A stretch of 5,362 nt of DNA from Polaribacter sp. (GCA_029248845.1 JAQWIO010000037.1:1-5362); one strand, 5' to 3'; counted from the stretch's first letter, positions 1 to 5,362 are shown. Made by a program: numbers and translations. The notes: a model not told the origin generated them from the sequence alone.

Positions 1-768
1 AATACCGGCCATTGATTTTGCAAATGTTGCAAAATATACATCTATTTCATCTTGAACTCCTTGTTCAAAACCAGTACCTCTACCTCCTTCTCCAAGGGTT
101 CCAAATCCGTGAGCATCGTCTACTAAAATTCTAAAATTATAGTCCTTTTTATAAGCGATAATTTCTTTTAAACGGCCTTGTTCTCCTCGCATTCCAAAAA
201 CACCTTCAGAAATCACTAAAATTCCTCCACCTGTTTTTTCTGCCATTCTTTTTGCACGCTTGATGTTTTTTTCGAAACTCTCCATATCGTTATGACGATA
301 TACAAAACGTTTTCCTGCATGAAGACGCACCCCATCTATAATACAAGCATGTGTATCTATATCATAAACAATGATATCATTTTTGGAAACCAATGCGTCT
401 ATAGCAGACATAATTCCTTGATATCCAAAATTTAATAAATATGCTTTTTCTTTGTCTACAAAAGCAGCACATTCTTTTTCTAGTTGTTCATGTTTGGGTG
501 TATGACCAGACATCATTCTTGCACCCATAGGATATGCCATTCCATGTTCTTTAGCTGCTTCTCCATCAACTTTTAACACCTCTGGATGATTGGCGAGTCC
601 TAAATAATCATTGATACTCCAAGTAACCACTTTTTTCCCATTAAAAGACATTCTATTAGAAATTGGTCCTTCTAACTTCGGAAAAACATAATATCCCTCT
701 GCAATATCTGCCCATTTTCCAAGAGGTCCTTTATCTTCTTTTATTCTTTCAAATAAATCTTTCGTCAT
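1..768 (-). CDS. Alpha-oxoamine synthase family PLP enzyme (cysteate acyltransferase / serine palmitoyltransferase type), 3' end outside window
   Basis: The first 256 codons are present; the gene runs off the left edge and should lack about 160 residues of a roughly 420-residue family. This fold-type I PLP enzyme family decarboxylatively condenses an amino acid with an acyl thioester in the cytoplasm. Visible marks: SINDYLGLANHPEV at 51-64; MGARMMSGHT at 81-90; His140 in DTHACIIDG, the expected PLP-stacking histidine; DDAHGFGTLG at 217-226, with Asp218 the likely pyridine-nitrogen partner; and ATFAKSMAG, with Lys251 the Schiff-base lysine. The ATG at 768 gives the typical N-terminus MTKDLFERIKEDKGPLGKWA and lies 83 nt after the preceding PLP gene, probably with its own promoter. 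Family membership is certain. The substrate is inferred: beside a cysteine-synthase-like gene in a flavobacterium, cysteate (capnine pathway) is the best guess. Serine palmitoyltransferase and glycine C-acetyltransferase are alternatives. Confidence 0.93.
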   Translation of the reverse strand, partial: MTKDLFERIKEDKGPLGKWADIAEGYYVFPKLEGPISNRMSFNGKKVVTWSINDYLGLANHPEVLKVDGEAAKEHGMAYPMGARMMSGHTPKHEQLEKECAAFVDKEKAYLLNFGYQGIMSAIDALVSKNDIIVYDIDTHACIIDGVRLHAGKRFVYRHNDMESFEKNIKRAKRMAEKTGGGILVISEGVFGMRGEQGRLKEIIAYKKDYNFRILVDDAHGFGTLGEGGRGTGFEQGVQDEIDVYFATFAKSMAGI

Positions 769-793
769 GTGTCCTGTTTTTATTTTTTAATCA

Positions 794-817
794 GGGTACA
801 AAGTAACCCTTTTTTTT
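794..817 (+). terminator. Hairpin plus T8 run, oriented as a plus-strand terminator
   Basis: On the plus strand GGGTAC (794-799) and GTAACCC (803-809) form a six-pair stem with one bulged A and an AAA loop, followed directly by eight Ts (810-817). The shape is that of an intrinsic terminator, but the only plus-strand transcripts it could stop would be antisense to the gene at 1-768. It overlaps the putative promoter of that gene, so the resemblance may be accidental. Confidence 0.25.
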
Positions 818-830
818 GCAGTTTATCAAA
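799..830 (-). promoter_or_regulatory. Candidate Bacteroidota promoter for the alpha-oxoamine synthase gene
   Basis: On the minus strand TTTG (830-827) is followed after 20 nt by TTACTTTG (806-799). This fits the Bacteroidota pattern TTTG, about 20 nt, TAnnTTTG, with one mismatch in the -7 box. Initiation about 7 nt downstream would leave a leader of roughly 23 nt before the ATG at 768. It would let the gene be transcribed independently of the upstream PLP gene, though readthrough is also possible because no minus-strand terminator is visible between them. Confidence 0.4.
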
Positions 831-851
831 TTGTAAAGTGCACATTTCTTA

Positions 852-1847
852 TTACAAAAAATCGTTTTCTTTCATCCAATCATCGCTATAAATTTTATTC
901 ATATAACGAGAACCATGGTCGGAAAAAATTAACACAACAAAACTCTCTTCACTAAACATCTCTTTTAGTGCATATTGTTTTGTAGCTTGCATCACTGCAC
1001 CACTAGTATATCCAAGAAACATACCTTCTTTTTTTACAATGTTTCTTGCTTCTAAAGCAGCGTTTTTATCTGATACTTTTTCATAAACGTCTATTACATC
1101 AAAATCGGTGGCAGTTGGAATTAAGTTTTTACCTAGACCTTCAATTTTATAGGGACTCACCTCATTTAAATCAAGCTCTCCAGTCTCATGGTATTTTTTT
1201 AAAACTGAACCAATAGCATCTACTGCTAAAATTTTAATGTTAGGGTTTTGCTCTTTTAAATATTTTCCGGTACCAGAAATAGTACCTCCTGTTCCGCTTG
1301 CTACAACTAGATGAGTTATTTTACCCTCTGTCTGTTTCCAAATTTCTGGCCCTGTACTTTTATAATGTGCTTCCGTATTAAGTTCATTAAAGTACTGATT
1401 AATATATACGGAATTCTTAGTTTTTTTATGAATTCTTTTGGCAACTTCATAGTACGACCTTGGATCTTCTGGAGGAACATTAGCTGGACAAATATGCACC
1501 TCTGCTCCCATCGATTTGAGCAAATCTATTTTGTCTATTGACGATTTATCGCTAACGGCTAAAATACATTTATAACCTCTTACAATACTAATCATAGCTA
1601 GACTAAAACCTGTATTACCTGAGGTAGTTTCTACAATCGTAGCTCCTTTTTTGAGGATACCCTTTTTTTCTGCATCCTTAACAATGTGTAAAGCGATTCT
1701 ATCTTTTGCTGAATGCCCTGGATTAAATGCCTCAAATTTGGCATAATATGAACCTGGAAGACCTTTAGTTACCTTATGTAATTTAATCAGTGGAGTTTCT
1801 CCTACTAATTCTAAAATTGAATTGGTAATTCCTTTGTTTCTAATCAT
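852..1847 (-). CDS. Cysteine synthase / cystathionine beta-synthase family PLP enzyme, possible cysteate synthase
   Basis: A complete 331-residue fold-type II PLP enzyme, the normal length for a catalytic core without CBS regulatory domains. The family performs beta-replacement on O-acetyl- or O-phosphoserine in the cytoplasm. Visible marks: ETPLIKL at 17-23; NPGHSAKDR at 42-50, with Lys48 the PLP lysine (most relatives have SVKDR); substrate loop TTSGNTG at 74-80; phosphate cradle SGTGGT at 184-189; IEGLGKNLIP at 235-244, nearer to the CBS-type EGIG-IP motif than to CysK; GYTSGA at 279-284; and SDHGSRY at 309-315. No catalytic element is missing. It lies directly upstream of an alpha-oxoamine synthase gene, which favours cysteate synthase (O-phosphoserine plus sulfite) feeding capnine synthesis. 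Lys240 could help bind an anionic group, which is inference. Ordinary cysteine synthase or cystathionine beta-synthase remains possible. The ATG at 1847 gives the expected start just before the TPL motif. Confidence 0.92.
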   Translation of the reverse strand: MIRNKGITNSILELVGETPLIKLHKVTKGLPGSYYAKFEAFNPGHSAKDRIALHIVKDAEKKGILKKGATIVETTSGNTGFSLAMISIVRGYKCILAVSDKSSIDKIDLLKSMGAEVHICPANVPPEDPRSYYEVAKRIHKKTKNSVYINQYFNELNTEAHYKSTGPEIWKQTEGKITHLVVASGTGGTISGTGKYLKEQNPNIKILAVDAIGSVLKKYHETGELDLNEVSPYKIEGLGKNLIPTATDFDVIDVYEKVSDKNAALEARNIVKKEGMFLGYTSGAVMQATKQYALKEMFSEESFVVLIFSDHGSRYMNKIYSDDWMKENDFL

Positions 1848-1907
1848 TCTATCATAATTCTCAAAGTTGATGCTATGGTATAACAGAAGTTCTAAATTTA
1901 TCTTTTA

Positions 1908-1976
1908 TTAGATAAAAATCTCTTCTTTACAATCGCAACAAAACTGTTTTTCTTTGAAAGTTTTACAAAAATACAT
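1908..1976 (-). CDS. Possible 22-codon Cys-rich leader peptide upstream of the PLP beta-replacement enzyme
   Basis: Between the peptidase stop and the cysteine-synthase-like gene an ATG opens 22 codons ending in TAA. Four of the 22 residues are Cys, three of them packed as CCDC at positions 13-16, and six are Lys. The stop codon lies inside the 5' arm of a small inverted repeat (minus strand TTTATCT, 6-nt loop, AGATAAA). A Cys-rich leader ahead of a sulfur amino acid gene recalls cysteine-responsive leader peptides known in other bacteria. Against it: the frame is short, the hairpin has a single GC pair and no T tract, and a candidate -7 box overlaps the first codons, in which case the ATG would not be transcribed. 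Confidence 0.2.
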   Translation of the reverse strand: MYFCKTFKEKQFCCDCKEEIFI

Positions 1977-1997
1977 TTTAATCCTCAAATATTGAAA
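1966..1997 (-). promoter_or_regulatory. Candidate promoter for the cysteine-synthase-like gene
   Basis: On the minus strand TATTTTTG (1973-1966) is an exact TAnnTTTG match, preceded after 20 nt by TTTC (1997-1994), one mismatch from the -33 element. Initiation near 1959 would give a leader of about 110 nt for the gene starting at 1847. This reading excludes translation of the small Cys-rich frame from 1976, so the two proposals compete. In AT-rich DNA one exact -7 box can occur by chance. Confidence 0.3.
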
Positions 1998-2003
1998 CTG
2001 TTT

Positions 2004-4187
2004 TTAAGACTTCATCTTTACAGCTGCTAGTTTGTTTTCTAGCGCCAAAAAGAAAGTGTACATTTTTGCAGTTTCTTTTAAGGCATCAAACCGACCAGAT
2101 GCACCACCGTGTCCTGCCTCCATATTCGTATCTAATAGTAGCAAATTGGTATCTGTTTTCAATGCTCTTAATTTCGCTACCCATTTGGCAGGTTCCCAAT
2201 ATTGAACCTGCGAATCGTGAAAACCGGTAGTTACCAATATATTTGGATACTCTTTTGCTGTTATTTGATCATAAGGTGAATAGGATTTTATATAATCATA
2301 ATATTCCTTGTCATTAGGATTTCCCCATTCGTCATATTCACCTGTGGTTAGAGGAATACTATCATCTAACATGGTAGAAATTACATCTACAAAAGGAACT
2401 GATGCAATGATTCCGTTGTACAGTTCTGGGTTCATATTTACAATTGTTCCCATTAACAAACCTCCTGCAGACCCTCCCATAGCATACAAATGCTTTGGAG
2501 AGGTAAATTCTTGCTCAATTAAATATTGAGAACAATCTACAAAATCGTTAAAGGTATTTTTTTTGTTTAACATTTTACCATCTTCATACCATTCTCTACC
2601 CAAATACTGACTTCCTCGAATATGAGCCAATGCATACACAAAACCTCTATCTAACAAACTCAAACGAGTCGTAGAAAAACTATCAGGTATTGTATACCCA
2701 TAGGAACCATAAGCATATTGTAAAATTGGTGTATTTTTAGTTAGCTCTGTGTCTTTGTGATATACCAATGAAATAGCAATTTGTTTTCCGTCTCTAGCCG
2801 GAACCCAAATACGTTTACTCAGGTAATTCTCTTTTTTAAACTTACCCCCTAAAACCTCTTGTTCTTTTTTAATATTTTTTGATTGATTCTTCATATTAAA
2901 ATCAATCACTGAACTTGGTGTGGTGAAAGAATTGTATGAATATCGAATCACATCAGTATCAAAATCTGGGTTTGAATACACTCCTGCAGAATACGTTTCC
3001 TCAGAAAAAGGCAAATAATAGTCTTCCTGACCATCCCATCTTTTTATTCTTATTTTATTTAAACCGTTGGTTCGCTCTTCTAGCACCATATAGTCTTTGA
3101 AAATTGAAAAATCTTCAAGCAAGGTACTATCTCTATGTGGAATTACATCTTCCCAATTTTCTTTAGTTGTTTTCGAAATCGGCGTTCTCATTAACTTAAA
3201 ATTAATGGCATTGTCTTTATTGGTTAACAAATAAAAATGATCCTCAAAATGTGCAACATTATATTCTAAATCTCTTTCTCTTGGCTGTAACATCGAAAAT
3301 GGAGCCGTTGGAGTGTCTGCATCTAAATACTGAGCTTCTGATGAGACCGAACTATAAGACCCAATAATAAGGTATTGATTCGATTTTGATTTTGTTACAT
3401 AGGTTCCAAATGTATCATCTTTTTCATGAAAAACAAGCACATCTTCTGAGGCTGGCGTACCTAAAACATGTCTGTAGATTTTAACACTTCGAAGGGTAAC
3501 AGGATCTTTTTTAGTGTAAAAAATAGTTTTGTTATCATTAGCCCATACAGAACCTCCAGTAGTATTTTCAATAACATCTTTATAAATTTCTCCTGTTTCT
3601 AGATTTTTAATTCTTAGAGAATATTGTCTTCTACTTACTGTATCAGTTGCAAAAACCACTAGTTTATTGTCTAAAGAGACATTTAAGCCTCCTAATTGAT
3701 AATACTCAAAATCTTTTGCCATTTCATTGACATTAAAAAGAACTTCTTCATCAGCCTCTAAATTTTCTTTTTTCCTGCTGTATATAGGGTATTGATTTCC
3801 AGTTTCATATCGTGTGATATAAAAATACCCATTCTCTTTATAAGGTACAGAAGAATCATCTTCTTTTATTCTACCTTTCATTTCTTCAAATAGCTCTTCT
3901 TGAAAAGGCTTGGTATATTTTGTAACTTCTTTATAATAGGAATTTTCTTCCTCCAGGTAGTTGACTACTTTTTGGGTTTGTGCGTCTTTATCAATTGCAT
4001 TTTTTTGTGCGTCTGACAGACGCATCCAAAAATAATTATCAACTCTAACATCACCGTGTTTCTCTAAATTTATAGCTATTTTGTCGGCTATTGGAGGGGT
4101 TGTATCTGTACTTTTCATGGTCTTATTTTTACAAGCAGTTGCAAATGTAAGGCATAAAACAATCATAAGAATAACTATTTCTCTCAT
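2004..4187 (-). CDS. Lipoprotein S9 family peptidase, oligopeptidase B-like
   Basis: 727 residues, full family length. Residues 1-19 form a lipoprotein signal: charged start, hydrophobic core, lipobox ATA-Cys19. The K-N-K after the cysteine is not an acidic surface-export signal, so a periplasm-facing lipid anchor is likely. Residues about 30-450 are the propeller-bearing part, with HGDVRVDNYFWMR at 44-56 and GRIKEDDSSVPYKENGYFYITRYETG at 105-130 split around the propeller entry; residues about 455-715 are the alpha/beta hydrolase. The triad is Ser573 (GGSAGG), Asp658 (TTGFHDSQVQYWEP) and His693 (EAGHGGASGR). TTGEYDEWGNP at 614-624 matches the acidic pocket that in oligopeptidase B selects Arg or Lys at P1, so cleavage after basic residues of short peptides is expected. 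Oddity: the normally RGGE-like motif reads RGSQ at 524-527. The gene is divergent from ybaB by 56 nt, and no terminator separates it from the PLP genes downstream. Confidence 0.95.
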   Translation of the reverse strand: MREIVILMIVLCLTFATACKNKTMKSTDTTPPIADKIAINLEKHGDVRVDNYFWMRLSDAQKNAIDKDAQTQKVVNYLEEENSYYKEVTKYTKPFQEELFEEMKGRIKEDDSSVPYKENGYFYITRYETGNQYPIYSRKKENLEADEEVLFNVNEMAKDFEYYQLGGLNVSLDNKLVVFATDTVSRRQYSLRIKNLETGEIYKDVIENTTGGSVWANDNKTIFYTKKDPVTLRSVKIYRHVLGTPASEDVLVFHEKDDTFGTYVTKSKSNQYLIIGSYSSVSSEAQYLDADTPTAPFSMLQPRERDLEYNVAHFEDHFYLLTNKDNAINFKLMRTPISKTTKENWEDVIPHRDSTLLEDFSIFKDYMVLEERTNGLNKIRIKRWDGQEDYYLPFSEETYSAGVYSNPDFDTDVIRYSYNSFTTPSSVIDFNMKNQSKNIKKEQEVLGGKFKKENYLSKRIWVPARDGKQIAISLVYHKDTELTKNTPILQYAYGSYGYTIPDSFSTTRLSLLDRGFVYALAHIRGSQYLGREWYEDGKMLNKKNTFNDFVDCSQYLIEQEFTSPKHLYAMGGSAGGLLMGTIVNMNPELYNGIIASVPFVDVISTMLDDSIPLTTGEYDEWGNPNDKEYYDYIKSYSPYDQITAKEYPNILVTTGFHDSQVQYWEPAKWVAKLRALKTDTNLLLLDTNMEAGHGGASGRFDALKETAKMYTFFLALENKLAAVKMKS

Positions 4188-4218
4188 TTTTGAATGATTA
4201 TAATACCTCGCAAATTAA

Positions 4219-4226
4219 TAAATTTG
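4219..4226 (+). promoter_or_regulatory. -7 promoter box for ybaB in the divergent intergenic region
   Basis: TAAATTTG is an exact TAnnTTTG match 17 nt before the ybaB ATG at 4244. The nearest upstream TTG (4190-4192) is 26 nt away, longer than the usual spacing, so the -33 element is poor. On the opposite strand TTAATTTG (4218-4211), one mismatch from consensus, sits directly beside it and could serve the peptidase gene. The 56-nt gap would then hold two back-to-back promoters. Confidence 0.4.
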
Positions 4227-4243
4227 AATAAAAATAAAGAATA

Positions 4244-4567
4244 ATGTTTGGAGACATGTCAGAAATGATGAATAAGCTTAAAGAAGCGCAACAAAAAGTA
4301 GAATTAACAAAAACAAGACTAAATACTGATTTAATTACTGAGACTTCTGCAAATGGTCAACTAAAGATATCGCTAACTGCAAATAGGGAAATTAAGTCAA
4401 TATCTATCAATAATTCTTTATTGTCAGACGCTGAAGAATTGTAAGATTACTTACTAGTTACCCTTAACAAAGCCATTGAAAAAGCAACAAAAATAAATGA
4501 AGTTGAAATGGCTGCTGCTACTAAAAGTGGAATACCCAATATCCCTGGAATGGATGTTTTTAAATAA
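4244..4567 (+). pseudogene. ybaB: YbaB/EbfC family nucleoid-associated protein, interrupted by an in-frame TAA at codon 67
   Basis: The start MFGDMSEMMNKLKEAQQKVE and the later NGQLKISLTANREIKSISI are typical of this small dimeric DNA-binding protein. The first 66 codons run to TAA at 4442-4444. Skipping that codon, the same frame continues 40 codons without another stop: DYLLVTLNKAIEKATK, then NEVEMAAATKSG, then PNIPGMDVFK and TAA at 4565-4567. Total length would be 107 residues, normal for the family. Relatives read E-L-E-D-Y/L-L here, so TAA replaces a Glu codon (GAA) by one transversion. There is no frameshift and no other damage. A 66-residue product would lose the C-terminal helix and tail and is probably not functional. 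Neighbouring genes use TAA as a true stop, which argues against codon reassignment. A recent nonsense mutation and a sequencing error are the two likely explanations. Family call is firm. Confidence 0.9.
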
Positions 4568-4738
4568 TACCCATTTATTTTCAATATCTAGGTTTCTAAA
4601 ATCAAAATAATACAATTTCAATTTAGATAAAAGAAGCGCTGATTTAATTAATTTTAAGAGAGGTTTAATGAGAAATTTTAAAATTACATTGTACGCAAAA
4701 AACATTTTTAAACCCTTTTTGGAAGACTTCAAATAAGC

Positions 4739-5182
4739 TTATAATAACCCCATAACAGCAACGATTGCAAATAAAGCATATAGTGATAGTGTTATAATTG
4801 TAAACACTCCTATAAATTTATAATGTGACTTTAGCATCTCAAAAGCTTTTGCCAGAGTATCCTCATTTTTTTCAACTAGTGCTTTTTTCATTTTATTAGA
4901 AAATTGTAGTAAATAATAGACCGGAAAGAAGTAGATAATAGCAAGCCCTAAATTTGTAATTAACATTGTAAATCCCAAAGAGTTTGGGGTACCAGTCTGC
5001 TTCTCCATAGCTATTTCAAAAATTGGTGTTGCAAAAACAGCAAACACCAATAAAAAACCAATTAAAACAAAACCAAGAATAGATAAAAATTTTGCCCACT
5101 TTGCGATTTCAGCTAAAAAATTTCTTGATGCATTGGTAATTGTTAATTGCTCTAATTGTTGAATGGGAGTATATGTGGTCAT
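4739..5182 (-). CDS. Small membrane protein of the DUF5362 type, function unknown
   Basis: 147 residues with three predicted membrane segments: about 29-51 (begins AKWAKFLSILGFVLIGF), about 69-93, and about 122-146, ending almost at the C-terminus. A short polar N-terminus (about 28 residues) precedes the first helix, and a charged amphipathic stretch at 94-121 (KMKKALVEKNEDTLAKAFEMLK) separates helices 2 and 3. There is no signal peptide, no enzyme motif and no cysteine. The pattern of a WAKFL motif before helix 1 and a charged linker before helix 3 resembles the Bacteroidota family annotated as DUF5362, which I recognise by pattern rather than by search. It is downstream of the ornithine aminotransferase gene but separated from it by a terminator, and convergent with ybaB. 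The ATG at 5182 is preceded by an A-rich leader with no Shine-Dalgarno sequence, usual for this phylum. Confidence 0.85.
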   Translation of the reverse strand: MTTYTPIQQLEQLTITNASRNFLAEIAKWAKFLSILGFVLIGFLLVFAVFATPIFEIAMEKQTGTPNSLGFTMLITNLGLAIIYFFPVYYLLQFSNKMKKALVEKNEDTLAKAFEMLKSHYKFIGVFTIITLSLYALFAIVAVMGLL

Positions 5183-5199
5183 ATTTTTTTTATTTTATT

Positions 5200-5207
5200 C
5201 AAAAATA
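5200..5207 (-). promoter_or_regulatory. Candidate -7 box close to the DUF5362-type gene
   Basis: TATTTTTG on the minus strand is an exact TAnnTTTG match 17 nt before the ATG at 5182. It would give a leader of about 11 nt. No TTG lies at the expected 17-23 nt upstream; the nearest is 26 nt away within the terminator loop. It competes with the candidate at 5234-5264. Confidence 0.3.
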
Positions 5208-5210
5208 AAC

Positions 5211-5260
5211 AAAAAAAAAAAGCCATGAATTCGCAAATATAAATTTATGATTTCATGGCT
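5211..5260 (-). terminator. Intrinsic terminator of the ornithine aminotransferase gene
   Basis: Read on the minus strand, AGCCATGAA (5260-5252) and TTCATGGCT (5229-5221) are a perfect 9-bp inverted repeat. The stem runs straight into a tract of Ts that is 11 long on that strand if the last stem base is included (5221-5211). It begins 22 nt after the stop codon at 5283. The loop is long (22 nt) and AT-rich, with its own palindrome ATAAATTTAT (5239-5248) that may fold and shorten it. Orientation is clear because the opposite side of the stem lacks a T tract. Confidence 0.85.
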
Positions 5261-5264
5261 TAAA
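5234..5264 (-). promoter_or_regulatory. Candidate promoter inside the terminator loop
   Basis: Minus-strand TATATTTG (5241-5234) is an exact -7 match lying in the loop of the ornithine aminotransferase terminator. TTTA (5264-5261), one mismatch from TTTG, precedes it by 19 nt, a good spacing. Initiation near 5227 would give the DUF5362-type gene a leader of about 45 nt that contains only the 3' arm of the terminator. Confidence 0.3.
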
Positions 5265-5282
5265 TATAATTGTGACTTGAGA

Positions 5283-5362
5283 TTATTGAAACTCAGTAAT
5301 TGTTTTCTTAATGATTGAAATACATTCCATCAGTTGTGTTTTATTGATTACTAATGGTGGTG
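5283..5362 (-). CDS. rocD: Ornithine--oxo-acid aminotransferase, C-terminal end only
   Basis: Only the last 26 codons are in the window; the gene continues past the right edge. The readable tail contains PPLVINKTQLMECISIIKK and then TITEFQ before the TAA. This matches the end of ornithine aminotransferases, where an APPLVI segment is followed by a helix of E-x-I-x-I-I-x-K-x-I type and a few final residues. The enzyme is a fold-type I PLP protein that moves the delta-amino group of ornithine to 2-oxoglutarate, giving glutamate semialdehyde for proline or glutamate in arginine breakdown. Active-site residues lie outside the window, so the call rests on the tail alone; other class III aminotransferases with a PPL-type end cannot be fully excluded. 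A strong terminator follows. Confidence 0.75.
   Translation of the reverse strand, partial: PPLVINKTQLMECISIIKKTITEFQ

Noticed and set aside
831..857. Inverted repeat TTGTAA / TTACAA around the stop of the cysteine-synthase-like gene
   Set aside because: The stem is only 6 bp and AT-rich with a 15-nt loop, and on the minus strand it is not followed by a T tract, so it does not qualify as a terminator.
1311..1541. 76-codon plus-strand frame inside the cysteine-synthase-like gene
   Set aside because: It is antisense to a strongly conserved coding region, is rich in Phe and Ile as expected of a shadow frame, and has no recognisable domain.
2308..2529. 73-codon plus-strand frame inside the S9 peptidase gene
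   Set aside because: It is antisense to the catalytic domain of the peptidase, whose motifs are all intact; the frame has no family resemblance.
4442..4444. TAA reassigned to Glu (alternative genetic code)
   Set aside because: TAA ends the peptidase, both complete minus-strand neighbours, ornithine aminotransferase and ybaB itself at family-typical positions, so it works as a stop here.
4454..4732. 92-codon minus-strand frame across the ybaB 3' end and the spacer
   Set aside because: It needs a TTG start, and its C-terminal third is the antisense of conserved ybaB codons. The low-complexity Lys/Leu/Phe content fits AT-rich noise.
1..5362. Defence system, mobile element, CRISPR array or RNA gene
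   Set aside because: No transposase, integrase, terminal repeats, regular spacer repeats, tRNA cloverleaf or rRNA segments can be seen; nearly all bases belong to ordinary metabolic or housekeeping genes.

Overview
This AT-rich window has the look of a chromosome from a flavobacterium (phylum Bacteroidota). The signs are A-rich leaders without clear Shine-Dalgarno sequences, several matches to the Bacteroidota -7 promoter box TAnnTTTG, TAA at every readable gene end, and protein sequences of flavobacterial type (a lipoprotein oligopeptidase B-like S9 peptidase, a DUF5362-type membrane protein, a PLP enzyme pair). Genus cannot be fixed from this sequence. I see no mobile element, CRISPR array, tRNA or rRNA.

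Layout from left to right. 1-768 (-) is the N-terminal 256 codons of an alpha-oxoamine synthase (acyl-CoA or acyl-ACP plus amino acid condensing enzyme, PLP-dependent), cut by the window edge. 852-1847 (-) is a complete fold-type II PLP enzyme of the cysteine synthase/cystathionine beta-synthase family. 2004-4187 (-) is a 727-residue lipoprotein S9 peptidase with an intact Ser-Asp-His triad. 4244-4567 (+) is a ybaB/ebfC nucleoid-associated protein gene, interrupted at codon 67 by an in-frame TAA; the remaining 40 codons read on perfectly to the family's normal C-terminus. 4739-5182 (-) is a small three-helix membrane protein. 5283-5362 (-) is the last 26 codons of ornithine aminotransferase, followed by a clear intrinsic terminator.

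How they work together. The two adjacent PLP enzymes at the left are the most meaningful pair. A cysteine-synthase-like enzyme beside an alpha-oxoamine synthase in a flavobacterium fits the first two steps of capnine (sulfonolipid) synthesis: cysteate from O-phosphoserine and sulfite, then condensation of cysteate with a fatty acyl donor. That is inference from family and neighbourhood; serine palmitoyltransferase or glycine C-acetyltransferase activity for the second enzyme cannot be excluded. The 156-nt leader of the first gene holds a tiny Cys-rich reading frame and an odd dyad repeat that may be regulatory. The other genes (peptidase, nucleoid protein, membrane protein, ornithine catabolism) look like ordinary housekeeping neighbours.

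The strongest anomaly is the ybaB nonsense codon: a single-base change (GAA to TAA) in an otherwise undamaged gene, so either a very recent inactivation or a sequencing error.
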